From the NCBI RefSeq assembly GCF_014696355.1, contig NZ_JACJQA010000004.1:1-64000 (forward strand): DNA of 64,000 nucleotides, given 5' to 3'. Every line of letters begins with the position of its first letter. Position 1 is the first letter of the stretch. The notes beneath the pieces were generated by a model. The model was not told the origin of the DNA and did no database searches. It was given only the letters and a program-made list of their open reading frames with translations. The DNA comes from Pseudanabaena sp. FACHB-1998. Its GTDB lineage: Bacteria > Cyanobacteriota > Cyanobacteriia > Pseudanabaenales > Pseudanabaenaceae. Both the position numbers and the translations under genes were made by a program. Positions 1-9,450 of the stretch are shown here, piece by piece.

Positions 1-2
1 GG

Positions 3-107
3 ATCAAAACTAAACTCAATCACTTTGCTCTCAAGTCTAAACTCTACTTCAATGCTATTAGGGCTAGTTTCTCTCAACTCCAAAAACTGGCTATTCCTTC
101 CACGTAA
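3..107 (+). CDS. C-terminal end of an unidentified protein cut by the window edge
   Basis: An open frame enters from the left edge and runs 34 codons to a TAA at 105-107. The peptide is basic and helical-looking, with the segments LNHFALKSKLYFNAIRA and FSQLQKLAIPS. This style is compatible with the tail of a transposase, but no catalytic motif lies inside the window, so the family cannot be named. It ends 6 bases before the stop of the minus-strand DUF5615 gene, so the two are convergent. It may also be a chance open frame. Confidence 0.3.
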   Translation: MKTKLNHFALKSKLYFNAIRASFSQLQKLAIPST

Positions 108-113
108 CATCAG

Positions 114-455
114 TTATTTGAAAGCTTCAATCCGATCCAAGTAAACATTGATTAGCTTATGATCAGTGACTAAATCTTCAATCTGAGTCCAAACACTAGC
201 TAGAAATGAATGAAATACACTTTTTCGCATATTTCCAAAGCGTAGATGGACTACTTTGGGCGGAGATAAGTCGAGCATCAATCGATCTGAAAAGTCTACA
301 TCTTTGGTAACAATCACTAGTTTTTTATCTTTTGCGTATTGCCAAATTTGAGAATCGCTTGGACTATTGCCTAATGTTGAAACATGGATGATGGGCAAAG
401 ATGGGATAAATAGAACTTTAGCAGGTAAGTTCTCATCAAATAGAAACCCATTCAT
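114..455 (-). CDS. DUF5615 PIN-like toxin of a toxin-antitoxin pair
   Basis: This 113-residue protein has the compact DUF5615 layout, a PIN-like fold related to Mut7-C. An N-terminal FDENLP supplies acidic residues at about positions 7-8, and the central VTKDVDFSDR supplies the second acidic cluster near residues 51-56. PIN-like proteins are usually Mg-dependent RNases. The gene follows the DUF433 gene with a 4-base overlap (452-455), the usual antitoxin-first order, so the two are co-transcribed and probably translationally coupled. Family assignment comes from motif and neighbour; the RNase activity is inferred. Length is normal for the family and nothing looks truncated. Confidence 0.85.
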   Translation of the reverse strand: MNGFLFDENLPAKVLFIPSLPIIHVSTLGNSPSDSQIWQYAKDKKLVIVTKDVDFSDRLMLDLSPPKVVHLRFGNMRKSVFHSFLASVWTQIEDLVTDHKLINVYLDRIEAFK

Positions 456-676
456 GCGACTTTTCTCACTTCGTAGTGATTTGCCATTAATTTCGCTGCA
501 AATTGCATACAGGCATAAATATCTTCTCTTTTTAGGGATGGATATTCTTCAAGCACTTCTTCGATGGAGTCACCTGCGCCCAAAAACTCCATGATTGTTT
601 GCACGGTAATTCGAGTGTTGGCGATAATTGGTCTGCCGTTACAAATGTCTGGATGAATAGTTATTGGATTTTGCAT
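452..676 (-). CDS. DUF433 antitoxin
   Basis: This 74-residue protein carries the DUF433 signature: IHPDICNGRPIIANTRITV near the N-terminus, then a winged-helix-like segment with LEEYPSLKREDIYACMQFA. DUF433 proteins are small DNA-binding antitoxins paired with DUF5615 PIN-like toxins, which is exactly the neighbour here. A strong ribosome-binding site (AAGGAGA) lies about 9 bases upstream of the ATG on the minus strand. The antitoxin probably represses its own promoter in the roughly 100-base gap at 677-783; that is inferred from the family, as no operator was recognised. Confidence 0.88.
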   Translation of the reverse strand: MQNPITIHPDICNGRPIIANTRITVQTIMEFLGAGDSIEEVLEEYPSLKREDIYACMQFAAKLMANHYEVRKVA

Positions 677-783
677 AAAAATATTTCTCCTTTTAAAAAC
701 TTAGGATCGCCTAAAACACAACCCATCAAAAAGCGATCGCCTCCAACTCAATCTAAACAAATATTGATCGCCTCAACCATAAA

Positions 784-1221
784 CTATTGGCTTGAAGAAT
801 CACTCAAATTATACTCATCTTGAATATTTTTGATGCGAAAACTAGCATTAAACTTCTTTCTAAACTCAGTTTGCAATTTCTGTATGCTTGTTGTTTGTCT
901 AGGAACACGGGTCGATACTACAAAGCATAGTTTCTTGGTCTTTTGAGGGTTATCTGAGAGTAATTTGATAGATGATTCTATTTGCTTAACTGCATGTGGA
1001 ATATCACAACCCTTCAATTCCACGTATATTTCAATTTCATCAAACGTAACAAGAGCATAGTCACATCGCAAAGTTTCCTTATCCTTGATCGCGCACCCAT
1101 CAACCTCTAGTACCAGTATATTATTTTGGTTAGGGTTCAGAAAAGATATCTTACTTTTGTTTTCTTGTAAGACAATGATTTTGTCAATTTTATTTGCCTC
1201 ACACGCTGGAAATCTTTTCAT
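784..1221 (-). CDS. PD-(D/E)xK-like small nuclease candidate, partner of an AAA ATPase
   Basis: This 145-residue protein matches no named family that I recognise. Its central segment has a nuclease-like core: CDYALVTFDEIEIYVELKG. The D followed by a strand ending in E-x-K fits the D...ExK active site of the PD-(D/E)xK fold. The helical segment IPHAVKQIESSIKLL follows, and the C-terminal third is basic (RKKFNASFRIKN). The gene starts 6 bases after the stop of the ATPase gene and has almost no leader of its own, so it is an operon partner. An ATPase plus a small nuclease is the architecture of several anti-phage systems such as Septu and other OLD-like modules. Function is inferred; the motif is seen directly. 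Confidence 0.55.
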   Translation of the reverse strand: MKRFPACEANKIDKIIVLQENKSKISFLNPNQNNILVLEVDGCAIKDKETLRCDYALVTFDEIEIYVELKGCDIPHAVKQIESSIKLLSDNPQKTKKLCFVVSTRVPRQTTSIQKLQTEFRKKFNASFRIKNIQDEYNLSDSSSQ

Positions 1222-1227
1222 ATAAAT

Positions 1228-2520
1228 TCAAGAGAGGCTTAAAAGTTTGTCAAACTCAACCGCTAAGTCATCAGAAACAGAATCAATAACTTGTGCATCT
1301 ATCAAACCATTTTCTAAACACACAATACTACTGCACTTTCCATCCATTAAGACATATGCTGATAAATCAGAAATATCTAACGCTTTATATCTAGATATAA
1401 TTTTCTCTAACTGAGTCTGTATATCTGCACTCGATTCTTCATAAAGCAACCCAGCTTGAAGCAAATTATTCAATGCTGTTAAGACGTATGGACTATGAGT
1501 AGTTATAAAGAATTGTAATTGTTCTTTTCGATAGTTAAGTACGGTAGCAATTAGTTCAACAACATTACGTTGTGCGTTTGGGAATAAATGTGCTTCTGGT
1601 TCCTCTATGTATACCGTTTGTCCAGCAGTTGATGTAGATAGAAAAGGTAACGCAGCCAGCATAGTTGTTAGTGGCAAGGTTTCTTGCTGTCCAGATGAAG
1701 AATTTGCCACACTAATACGTCTTCCATCAGCGACTTCTAAAAAATCTTTTCCCTTTTCATGTATGTGCTTCCCACATAGAGACTTTTCTATCAATCTGTT
1801 TATCTCATCTTGGATATCTTTTGTATCTTTTTCTTCAATTCTACTTCTACTTCTAAACCTTACACGTTTTATGCTTTCATATGTTGAGCCGAATTCTCTA
1901 AGGAAGGGATCTAGTGCATTGTTACTTGAAAGAAAGGAAAAAATATTGCTTTGAAGATTAGCAAAGAAAGATCGACCAGCAGGAATAAACAGTTGGCTAA
2001 AAGCTGACTCCCGACAAACAGATTTGCTTAAAGACTCTATCAAGTGATCCATTAAAAATCTTCTAGTTAAATATAGCCTGTCAAAACTATCGTACTTAGC
2101 ATTTTTTTCAGAATTCTTCTCTCTTGATTTTTTTAATACATTTCTTAGATCTGCTAATTCTTTCTTAAAAAAATCCGAGTAATTTAGTGACAGTCTACTT
2201 TTTTTGTTTTCCTGTGTTCTAGTGACTTCTATAAAAACGTTAGATATTTCATATTTTATAGAAAAGTTTTGTTTCCCCCAAGAATCGGGAGGAAAATATT
2301 CCTCAAACTTTTTAGAATAATTTGAATCTAGGTTTCGCTTTGTTTGCTCATTTTCTGTAACTGATAAAATCTCCCATACAAAGCTCTTAAAGTAAAAAAG
2401 AAGTTTAGCACAAACACTTTTGCCACTAGCTTGAGGTCCAATCAGTATATTTACCTTCTTGATCTCGATTTCTAATTCTTTAATACCAGCAAAGTTTTTA
2501 ATTGTTAATTTTTCAGTCAT
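1228..2520 (-). CDS. AAA/ABC-type ATPase (OLD/RecF-like) of a putative defence pair
   Basis: The 430-residue product is an SMC/OLD-type ATPase without an attached TOPRIM domain. The Walker A motif is GPQASGKS near residues 30-37. A long, charged, helical insertion follows at about 90-270. An ABC-signature-like segment is seen in ANSSSGQQETLPL, then Walker B in VYIEEPEAHLFP and an H-loop-like TTHSPYVLTAL. A TTG 12 bases further upstream could also serve as start; the ATG at 2520 is preferred because the family normally begins a few residues before the first strand (KLTIKNFAGI). The downstream PD-(D/E)xK-like gene is the likely effector. A role in defence is inferred from architecture. Confidence 0.75.
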   Translation of the reverse strand: MTEKLTIKNFAGIKELEIEIKKVNILIGPQASGKSVCAKLLFYFKSFVWEILSVTENEQTKRNLDSNYSKKFEEYFPPDSWGKQNFSIKYEISNVFIEVTRTQENKKSRLSLNYSDFFKKELADLRNVLKKSREKNSEKNAKYDSFDRLYLTRRFLMDHLIESLSKSVCRESAFSQLFIPAGRSFFANLQSNIFSFLSSNNALDPFLREFGSTYESIKRVRFRSRSRIEEKDTKDIQDEINRLIEKSLCGKHIHEKGKDFLEVADGRRISVANSSSGQQETLPLTTMLAALPFLSTSTAGQTVYIEEPEAHLFPNAQRNVVELIATVLNYRKEQLQFFITTHSPYVLTALNNLLQAGLLYEESSADIQTQLEKIISRYKALDISDLSAYVLMDGKCSSIVCLENGLIDAQVIDSVSDDLAVEFDKLLSLS

Positions 2521-2717
2521 AGCCACACTCAACGTAAATGGCGAAAAAAGCCATTTGCCCTAATGTATTTTATCTTTAGATCTAACATTCTAGCCATATC
2601 TGCAATTAGGTTGAACAAATTATATCGCTACCATAATTTCCTCAGATTAGGATCAATGTCACGGTGGTGAATGTAAATTAGTAGTTAGAACCAAAAACAG
2701 CAAAAGCAAAACTAGAT

Positions 2718-4151
2718 ATGTTTGATGAAATCGCCGATAAATTTGAGGCGGCTTGGAAAAAGTTACGCGGACAGGACAAAATCTCTGACTCCAATATCCA
2801 AGGCGCGATTCGTGAGGTACGCAGGGCGCTATTAGAGGCAGATGTCAACTTACAAGTTGTCAAGGAATTTGTCGAAGAAATCTCCAAACAGGCTCAAGGC
2901 GCTGATGTGATCGCAGGTGTGCGCCCCGATCAGCAATTTATCAAGATCGTTTATGACGAATTGGTAAGGACGATGGGTGAGGCAAATGTGCCACTTGCTG
3001 AGGCTGCTAATGCGCCGACTGTAATTTTGATGGCGGGTTTGCAGGGTACGGGTAAAACGACGGCTACCGCCAAATTAGCCCTGCATTTACGCAAACTAGA
3101 GCGCACCGCGTTATTGGTAGCCACTGATGTATATCGTCCTGCGGCGATCGATCAGTTGATCACCCTTGGTAAACAAATCAATGTACCAGTCTTTGAAATG
3201 GGGACGGACGCTGACCCTGTGGAGATTGCCCGTCAAGGTTTGGCGAAGGCGAAGGAATTAGGCGTTAATACCGTGATCGTCGATACGGCAGGGCGCTTGC
3301 AGATCGATCGCGACATGATGGATGAACTCAAGCGCGTCAAGGATGCGATCAATCCCGATGAAGTGCTGCTGGTTGTCGATGCGATGACAGGGCAAGAGGC
3401 GGCGACTTTGACTCGAACTTTTCATGATGAGATTGGGGTTACGGGCGCAATCTTGACGAAGATGGATGGCGATACTCGTGGTGGTGCGGCGCTATCGGTG
3501 CGACAAATTTCGGGACAGCCGATTAAGTTTATCGGTGTCGGTGAAAAGGTTGAGGCACTGCAACCCTTCTATCCAGAACGCATGGCTTCGCGGATTTTGG
3601 GTATGGGCGACGTGCTGACGTTGGTGGAGAAAGCTCAAGAAGAGATTGACCTTACCGATGCCGCTAATCTCCAAGAAAAGATTCTGAGCGCTAAGTTCGA
3701 CTTTGACGACTTCCTGAAGAATACCCGCATGATGAAAAACATGGGTTCTTTCGGTGGAATGTTGAAGATGCTGCCAGGGATGAAAATCAATGATGCCCAA
3801 ATTCAAGAAGCTGAGAAGCAACTCAAGCGTTGTGAATCGATGATTTCTTCGATGACTAAACAGGAGCGCAAAGATCCCGATCTGATTTCTAAGAGTCCTA
3901 GCCGTAAACAACGAATTGCTAATGGGGCTGGTTATAAGCTTCAGGATGTGACTAAACTAGTTGCTGATTTCCAGAAGATGAGAGCTTTGATGCAGCAAAT
4001 GGGACAAGGCAAAATGCCCAACTTCCCAGGAATGCCCAACATGGGCGGCGGTGGATTCCCTGGAATGGGTGGCATGGGCAACCAAGCACCATCAGGCAAT
4101 CCCGTTTATGGCAAGAAGAAAAAAAAGAAAAAGGGATTTGGAGAACTATAG
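2718..4151 (+). CDS. ffh: Signal recognition particle protein Ffh (SRP54)
   Basis: This 477-residue GTPase binds SRP RNA and signal sequences and docks with FtsY to deliver ribosomes to the membrane. The N-domain helical bundle occupies about residues 1-90. The G-domain follows with the P-loop GLQGTGKTT at 107-115, the DTAGR motif and the TKMDGD segment. The M-domain covers roughly 320-440 and has the expected methionine-rich finger loop (residues such as MMKNMGSFGGMLKMLPGM). The C-terminus is a glycine/methionine-rich stretch ending in a lysine run. The next gene begins 4 bases after the stop, so the two are co-transcribed. Start and length are those of cyanobacterial Ffh. Confidence 0.97.
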   Translation: MFDEIADKFEAAWKKLRGQDKISDSNIQGAIREVRRALLEADVNLQVVKEFVEEISKQAQGADVIAGVRPDQQFIKIVYDELVRTMGEANVPLAEAANAPTVILMAGLQGTGKTTATAKLALHLRKLERTALLVATDVYRPAAIDQLITLGKQINVPVFEMGTDADPVEIARQGLAKAKELGVNTVIVDTAGRLQIDRDMMDELKRVKDAINPDEVLLVVDAMTGQEAATLTRTFHDEIGVTGAILTKMDGDTRGGAALSVRQISGQPIKFIGVGEKVEALQPFYPERMASRILGMGDVLTLVEKAQEEIDLTDAANLQEKILSAKFDFDDFLKNTRMMKNMGSFGGMLKMLPGMKINDAQIQEAEKQLKRCESMISSMTKQERKDPDLISKSPSRKQRIANGAGYKLQDVTKLVADFQKMRALMQQMGQGKMPNFPGMPNMGGGGFPGMGGMGNQAPSGNPVYGKKKKKKKGFGEL

Positions 4152-4155
4152 ATTT

Positions 4156-5028
4156 ATGCAACCAAAAATCATTATTCATGGCGGTGCGGGCAGCACTGTC
4201 GAAAGTAAAGGCGGCTATGAACCAGTCCGCAAATCTCTATTTGCAGTTTTGGAAACCGTTTATCCGATGCTGCTTAATGGCGCGAAGGCGATCGATGCTG
4301 TGGTCAAGGCTTGTCAAATGTTGGAAGATGATCCACGCTTTAATGCGGGGACTGGATCGGTTTTACAGTCTGATGGTCAGGTGCGGATGAGTGCCTCAAT
4401 TATGGACGGCGATCGCCAAAGTTTTAGTGGTGTCATCAATACCGCAAGAGTTAAAAATCCGATTGATCTCGCTAAACATTTGCAAACTAGTGACGATCGC
4501 GTTCTCTCTGATTATGGCTCGGCAGAACTCACTCGCGAACTGGGTATCCCGATTTACAATCCCCTCACCGATGAACGCCTTGCGGAATGGGTGGAGGAAC
4601 GCAAGACTAACTTCACTCGCAAAATGGCGGATGTGGCGATGGGAACAATCGGTGCGGTAGTTCTTGATCAATATGGCAGTATTTGTGTGGGAACTTCCAC
4701 AGGCGGACGAGGCTTTGAGCGCATCGGCAGAGTCAGTGACTCGGCAACCCCTGCGGGTAACTATGCCACCAAGTTTGCAGGCGTAAGCTGTACGGGTGTC
4801 GGTGAAGACATTCTCGATGAAGGCTTTGCTACCAGAGTGGTGGTGCGCGTTACTGATGGCATGACACTTCAGCAAGCGGTTGAAAAATCGATTAATGAGG
4901 CAAAAAGTCGCGATCGCGATTTTGGCGCAATTTGTCTGGATGCGACGGGGGCGATCTCATGGGGCAAAACCTGTCCCGTATTGTTCGCTGCATACCATGA
5001 TGGCGAAAAGATGCAAGATACACTTTAA
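4156..5028 (+). CDS. Isoaspartyl peptidase / plant-type L-asparaginase (Ntn hydrolase)
   Basis: The 290-residue product begins MQPKIIIHGGAG, with the HGGAG motif of the family. The autocleavage site is GTIGAVV, with nucleophilic Thr near residue 164; cleavage would give alpha and beta subunits. The segment GTSTGG after it lines the substrate pocket. The enzyme hydrolyses beta-aspartyl dipeptides and L-asparagine and serves in protein-damage turnover and nitrogen recovery. The open frame extends upstream into ffh, but the ATG at 4156, 4 bases after the ffh stop, gives the family N-terminus, so that start is chosen. The tight spacing implies co-transcription with ffh. Confidence 0.93.
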   Translation: MQPKIIIHGGAGSTVESKGGYEPVRKSLFAVLETVYPMLLNGAKAIDAVVKACQMLEDDPRFNAGTGSVLQSDGQVRMSASIMDGDRQSFSGVINTARVKNPIDLAKHLQTSDDRVLSDYGSAELTRELGIPIYNPLTDERLAEWVEERKTNFTRKMADVAMGTIGAVVLDQYGSICVGTSTGGRGFERIGRVSDSATPAGNYATKFAGVSCTGVGEDILDEGFATRVVVRVTDGMTLQQAVEKSINEAKSRDRDFGAICLDATGAISWGKTCPVLFAAYHDGEKMQDTL

Positions 5029-5096
5029 AGTTAAGGTGGGCTACGCCTATCTTAGAACCCATTTAAGAATTACTTTTTGCGGTCAAAAACTCAAAC

Positions 5097-5173
5097 AGAT
5101 CCCCCTCAATCCCCCTTAAAAAGGGGAAAGAATTTACTTCTCCTCTCTTTTTAAGTAGGGATGAGGGGGATCT
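5097..5173. repeat. 77-bp imperfect inverted repeat, MITE-like
   Basis: The arms are AGATCCCCCTCAATCCC on the left and GGGATGAGGGGGATCT on the right, with an inner CCCCTTAAAAAGGGG hairpin. This GATCCCCCT...AGGGGGATC form is a dispersed repeat style often seen in cyanobacterial genomes. It lies in the gap after the isoaspartyl peptidase gene and could also fold as a transcript-end structure. Confidence 0.6.
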
Positions 5174-5243
5174 AGAGGTTTCTTAACTTTAAAATCGCGA
5201 TCAAGATGAGCTAAGCTCTTCAAGAGACATGAACTGAAACATT

Positions 5244-6257
5244 ATGAAAGATGTAATCGTGATCGGCGCAGGGATCGCAGGCTTGATCTGCGCCCAGCAG
5301 CTAAAACAAGCAGGGCTAGATGTCACCATTGTGGAAAAATCCGCAGGATTGGGCGGACGTATGGCAACTAGACGCTTGCAAGGAACTTGGGTCGATCATG
5401 GCGCACAGCTAATTTCCGTAAAAAGTGACAATTTCGGTAGGTTTATTCGCAAGTTAGAAGAAAAGCAAATTGTCAAAGAATGGACTCGCCATGTCTATCA
5501 ACTATCCGCGACAGGCTTATTACCTCCCAATGCTGACGATCGCCATACGCGCTACTGTTGTCCTCTAGGTATGACGGCGATCGCTAAATACCTCGCCAAT
5601 GACCTCCCCATTATTACCAATACGCGCATCGTTACCGTCAATCATAACGACATCAAATGGCAGCTAATCACCGATCGCCAAGAAATCCTTGAAACTAAAG
5701 CGATCGTTTCCACCATCCCCGCACCCCAATTTTTGCCATTATTTGAAGAGGTGTTAGCCTCAGCCCCCAGTTTCTTGCAAGCTTTGCAATCGGTGAAATT
5801 TGCGCCCAGTGTCACCATCATGGCTGGGTATAACCCCAGTAACTCAATTCCTAACGAGTGGCAAGCAATTAGATGCCTTGATGACCCCATCCTTGATTGG
5901 ATTAGTTACGACAGCAGCAAACACCCTGATAAAGCTCTGCAACCTGTATTTGTGCTGCAAAGTACGGCAGAATTCGCCAAACAATCGATGGAGGAGTCCG
6001 ATCTAGAAATTGCTGGTAAGCCTTTACTAAATCAAGTCGGTAGGCTCCTTGCTAAATGGCTAGCCAGTCCTGAGTGGTGGCAAGTTCACCGTTGGCGCTA
6101 TGCGATCGCCCAAGATTCTCTAGGTGTTTCTTGTCTATCCACCTCTATTCCCCTATCTCTAGTTTGTGCGGGTGATTGGTGTGCTGGCAAAAATATTGAA
6201 GCTGCCTATAATTCAGGGCTTGCCGCCGCCGAATCAGCGATCGAGTTACTAAAGTAA
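5244..6257 (+). CDS. FAD-dependent amine-oxidase/renalase-like oxidoreductase
   Basis: The 337-residue protein opens with a Rossmann dinucleotide-binding motif, VIGAGIAGLICAQQL, followed by EKSAGLGGRMATRR, the GG doublet and arginine typical of the amine-oxidase/renalase superfamily. The C-terminus has the second FAD contact in VCAGDWCAGKNIEAAYNSG. Renalase-like bacterial proteins oxidise dihydronicotinamide isomers; the substrate here cannot be set from sequence. No signal peptide is present, so it is cytoplasmic. The gene stands alone, flanked upstream by a MITE-like repeat and downstream by a strong hairpin. Confidence 0.85.
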   Translation: MKDVIVIGAGIAGLICAQQLKQAGLDVTIVEKSAGLGGRMATRRLQGTWVDHGAQLISVKSDNFGRFIRKLEEKQIVKEWTRHVYQLSATGLLPPNADDRHTRYCCPLGMTAIAKYLANDLPIITNTRIVTVNHNDIKWQLITDRQEILETKAIVSTIPAPQFLPLFEEVLASAPSFLQALQSVKFAPSVTIMAGYNPSNSIPNEWQAIRCLDDPILDWISYDSSKHPDKALQPVFVLQSTAEFAKQSMEESDLEIAGKPLLNQVGRLLAKWLASPEWWQVHRWRYAIAQDSLGVSCLSTSIPLSLVCAGDWCAGKNIEAAYNSGLAAAESAIELLK

Positions 6258-6259
6258 AA

Positions 6260-6304
6260 CCCAAAATAATTTCGGTGGGCTTTGCCCACCGAAATTATTT
6301 TGGG
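6260..6304. terminator. 21-bp perfect hairpin after the oxidoreductase gene
   Basis: Two perfect 21-base arms (left begins CCCAAAATAATTTCGGTGGGC) are separated by a 3-base TTT loop. It starts 2 bases after the stop codon. The A/T-rich base of the stem allows intrinsic termination in either direction. Confidence 0.75.
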
Positions 6305-6422
6305 ACTTATTTCTAAGATTTACCCGTAAGACAAGAGCGGCGACGCAAAGCACCGCTGATCTCTTCTGCTTTTTTAACACAGGCGGCGAAATCTATAGCA
6401 ATGTAAGTTTTGCTTAGGACGT

Positions 6423-6477
6423 AAAAACCAAAAAGCGAGTTGCGGCGCTTTGCGCCGCAACTCGCTTTTTGGTTTTT
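6423..6477. repeat. 26-bp perfect hairpin between two genes
   Basis: The arms are 26 bases, perfectly complementary, with a TTT loop and the apex GCGGCGC-TTT-GCGCCGC. It sits mid-way in the gap upstream of purA. The rest of the gap (6305-6422 and 6478-6623) shows no gene. The apex matches those of other hairpins in the window (15488, 20264, 47363). Confidence 0.75.
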
Positions 6478-6611
6478 GGTTTGTACAGGCAAACTCTTGC
6501 TTTGCTATACAAGAAAGAAGAAGTTTGCCCAAACCCATAACTTTGCCTTTCTAGATTATTGACAATTGATACAATCTTTTGAGATGATTGATGATTGTGA
6601 GATTTTATTGA

Positions 6612-7937
<1,326 letters not shown>

Positions 7938-7958
7938 CTGTTAGCTAATCGCTATATA

Positions 7959-7983
7959 ACCAATTACCAATTACCAATTACCA
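7959..7983 (+). repeat. 7-nt direct repeat in the rplY leader
   Basis: The heptamer ACCAATT is repeated 3.5 times and ends 2 bases before the rplY ATG. It replaces the position where a Shine-Dalgarno sequence would lie. Confidence 0.7.
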
Positions 7984-7985
7984 AA

Positions 7986-8537
7986 ATGCTATTACAAGTA
8001 AACGCATCTACCCGTAAGCCTTCTAACAATCGTTCCCTGCGTCGTAACGGTCAAATTCCAGCGACTGTCTATGGACATAAAGGTGCTGATTCGATCTCGA
8101 TTACTCTAGACGAAAAAGAAGCAACTACTTTACTCCGCGAAGCCACGATCAATAACACAATGATCGAAGTAAATGTAACTGATGGTGACTTTAAGGGACG
8201 TACCCTATTGCGTGAAGTACAAAATCATCCTTACAAAAAAGAGATCTATCACCTTAGCTTCTTTGCGATCGAGTCTCAATCGAAAATTGAAGTAGATATT
8301 CCTCTCCACTTTGTAGGCGTACCTGTAGGCGTAAAAGTTGGCGGTGGTTCCGTTGATACGATCAAGAACTATGTACGTGTATCTTGCTCTCCTAACAATG
8401 TTCCTGAAAGCTTTGAGCTAGATATCGCTCCTCTGGAAATTGGCAAAGGTATCCACGTTAGCGAAATTGCTTATCCAGAAGGCGTTAAGCCCGTAACCGA
8501 AGGCACTGCTCTGGTAGTTACCATTCTCAAGAAATAA
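7986..8537 (+). CDS. rplY: Ribosomal protein bL25 (CTC-type, two-domain)
   Basis: The 183-residue protein is the longer TL5/CTC form of bL25, which binds 5S rRNA in the large subunit. The N-terminal domain carries the recognisable segment SLRRNGQIPATVYG near residues 18-31; the C-terminal beta domain begins around residue 95 with IPLHFVGVPVGVKVGGG. The start codon directly follows a heptamer repeat and lacks an SD sequence. The gene is followed by a strong bidirectional terminator shared with the convergent Crp/Fnr gene. It probably continues the purA transcript. Confidence 0.95.
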   Translation: MLLQVNASTRKPSNNRSLRRNGQIPATVYGHKGADSISITLDEKEATTLLREATINNTMIEVNVTDGDFKGRTLLREVQNHPYKKEIYHLSFFAIESQSKIEVDIPLHFVGVPVGVKVGGGSVDTIKNYVRVSCSPNNVPESFELDIAPLEIGKGIHVSEIAYPEGVKPVTEGTALVVTILKK

Positions 8538-8555
8538 AATCACCAAGTGATTTTC

Positions 8556-8598
8556 TGATATAAAAAAAGGGACGCTCAGCGTCCCTTTTTTTATATCA
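8556..8598. terminator. Bidirectional intrinsic terminator between rplY and the Crp/Fnr gene
   Basis: Perfect 20-base arms surround a TCA loop, with GC apex AGGGACGC/GCGTCCCT and A/T tracts on both sides. The right arm contains the last codons of the minus-strand regulator (stop at 8591-8593), so one structure ends both convergent genes. Confidence 0.85.
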
Positions 8599-9223
8599 AA
8601 ATGATGTGACGCTCGCGATCAACCTTAAGCCAGCCCTCATCTTGTAATAGCTTCATTGCTCTAGTTACAGTTACACGGGTACTGCTAATCGCACTAGCGA
8701 GATGCTGGTGAGTGAGCCGTACAGTTAAGCGTGTACCCCCACCATCAAGGGGAATACCCACCTCTTGCTTAAGTAAAAGTAGGATCTGACGAAGGCGCTC
8801 TTCTACTCGCTTATTGCTAACCAAGGCAAGTAAAGACTCAGTTTGCTGGAGGCGACGATTAAGATGTTGCAAAATGCCTTGGTAAAGCATTGGGGATTGC
8901 TCTAGCTCAATCAAGGTAAATCTCATTAAATCTACATCGGACAAGGAGATCGCTTGATACGGCTCCAAATTGGTTAAAGGTAACCCAAAAGGCATTGCTT
9001 GCACTGCAAAGCCTACTAGAACTTCATCACCTGATGGATGCAAAGTATTTAGCTGAACTACACCACGACAAACCACCCAAACTTCATGGGGATACATGGG
9101 AATGATTTGTCCACTTTTGTAAGTGTGCATGGTGCGACCGCGATAAATTTCTTCGAGCGATCGCCGCCAATCAGTTACAGAAGTTGTGGAGTTAAGATCG
9201 AAATTGGAAAACGTATATGTCAT
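8591..9223 (-). CDS. Crp/Fnr-family transcription regulator
   Basis: The 210-residue protein has an N-terminal cyclic-nucleotide-binding-like beta domain (about 30-110) and a C-terminal winged helix-turn-helix with LTHQHLASAISSTRVTVTR near 165-185, close to the recognition helix of NtcA and other cyanobacterial Crp proteins. The effector pocket does not show the usual cAMP phosphate-binding arginine-serine signature, so a different or no ligand is possible. It is shorter than NtcA and diverges in the sensor domain, so it is not called NtcA. It is convergent with rplY and stands alone. Target genes cannot be inferred. Confidence 0.85.
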   Translation of the reverse strand: MTYTFSNFDLNSTTSVTDWRRSLEEIYRGRTMHTYKSGQIIPMYPHEVWVVCRGVVQLNTLHPSGDEVLVGFAVQAMPFGLPLTNLEPYQAISLSDVDLMRFTLIELEQSPMLYQGILQHLNRRLQQTESLLALVSNKRVEERLRQILLLLKQEVGIPLDGGGTRLTVRLTHQHLASAISSTRVTVTRAMKLLQDEGWLKVDRERHIILI

Positions 9224-9349
9224 ATCAGCGTGAGGTACACATGTGCCATCTTATGTGTTTCTCGACACTATCGGGTTAAGCCTAGTTTATTAACTCAATA
9301 AGTTCTACTTAAATTCAGAGAGCGTTGCACCTAGTTAGAGCTTGCCAAA

Positions 9350-9401
9350 CCAAAACCCGTAAAGTTGCGCCCCCTAAGGGGTGCAACTTTACGGGTTTTG
9401 G
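9350..9401. repeat. Long hairpin between infB and the Crp/Fnr gene
   Basis: The arms CCAAAACCCGTAAAGTTGC and GCAACTTTACGGGTTTTGG pair fully, and the inner CCCC/GGGG extends the stem past one mismatch to a CTA loop. It lies upstream of the Crp/Fnr start and downstream of the infB terminator. Confidence 0.7.
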
Positions 9402-9417
9402 TAATTAAAATAGCAAT

Positions 9418-9445
9418 AAAAAAGCGCCCTTAAGGGCGCTTTTTT
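9418..9445. terminator. infB intrinsic terminator
   Basis: The palindrome AAAGCGCCCTTAAGGGCGCT is flanked by an A-tract and a T-tract. It lies 5 bases past the infB stop, read on the minus strand. Confidence 0.85.
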
Positions 9446-9450
9446 ATTGA

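Noticed and set aside
8591-9223. NtcA, the global nitrogen regulator
   Set aside because: The helix-turn-helix is similar, but the sensor domain and length differ from NtcA.
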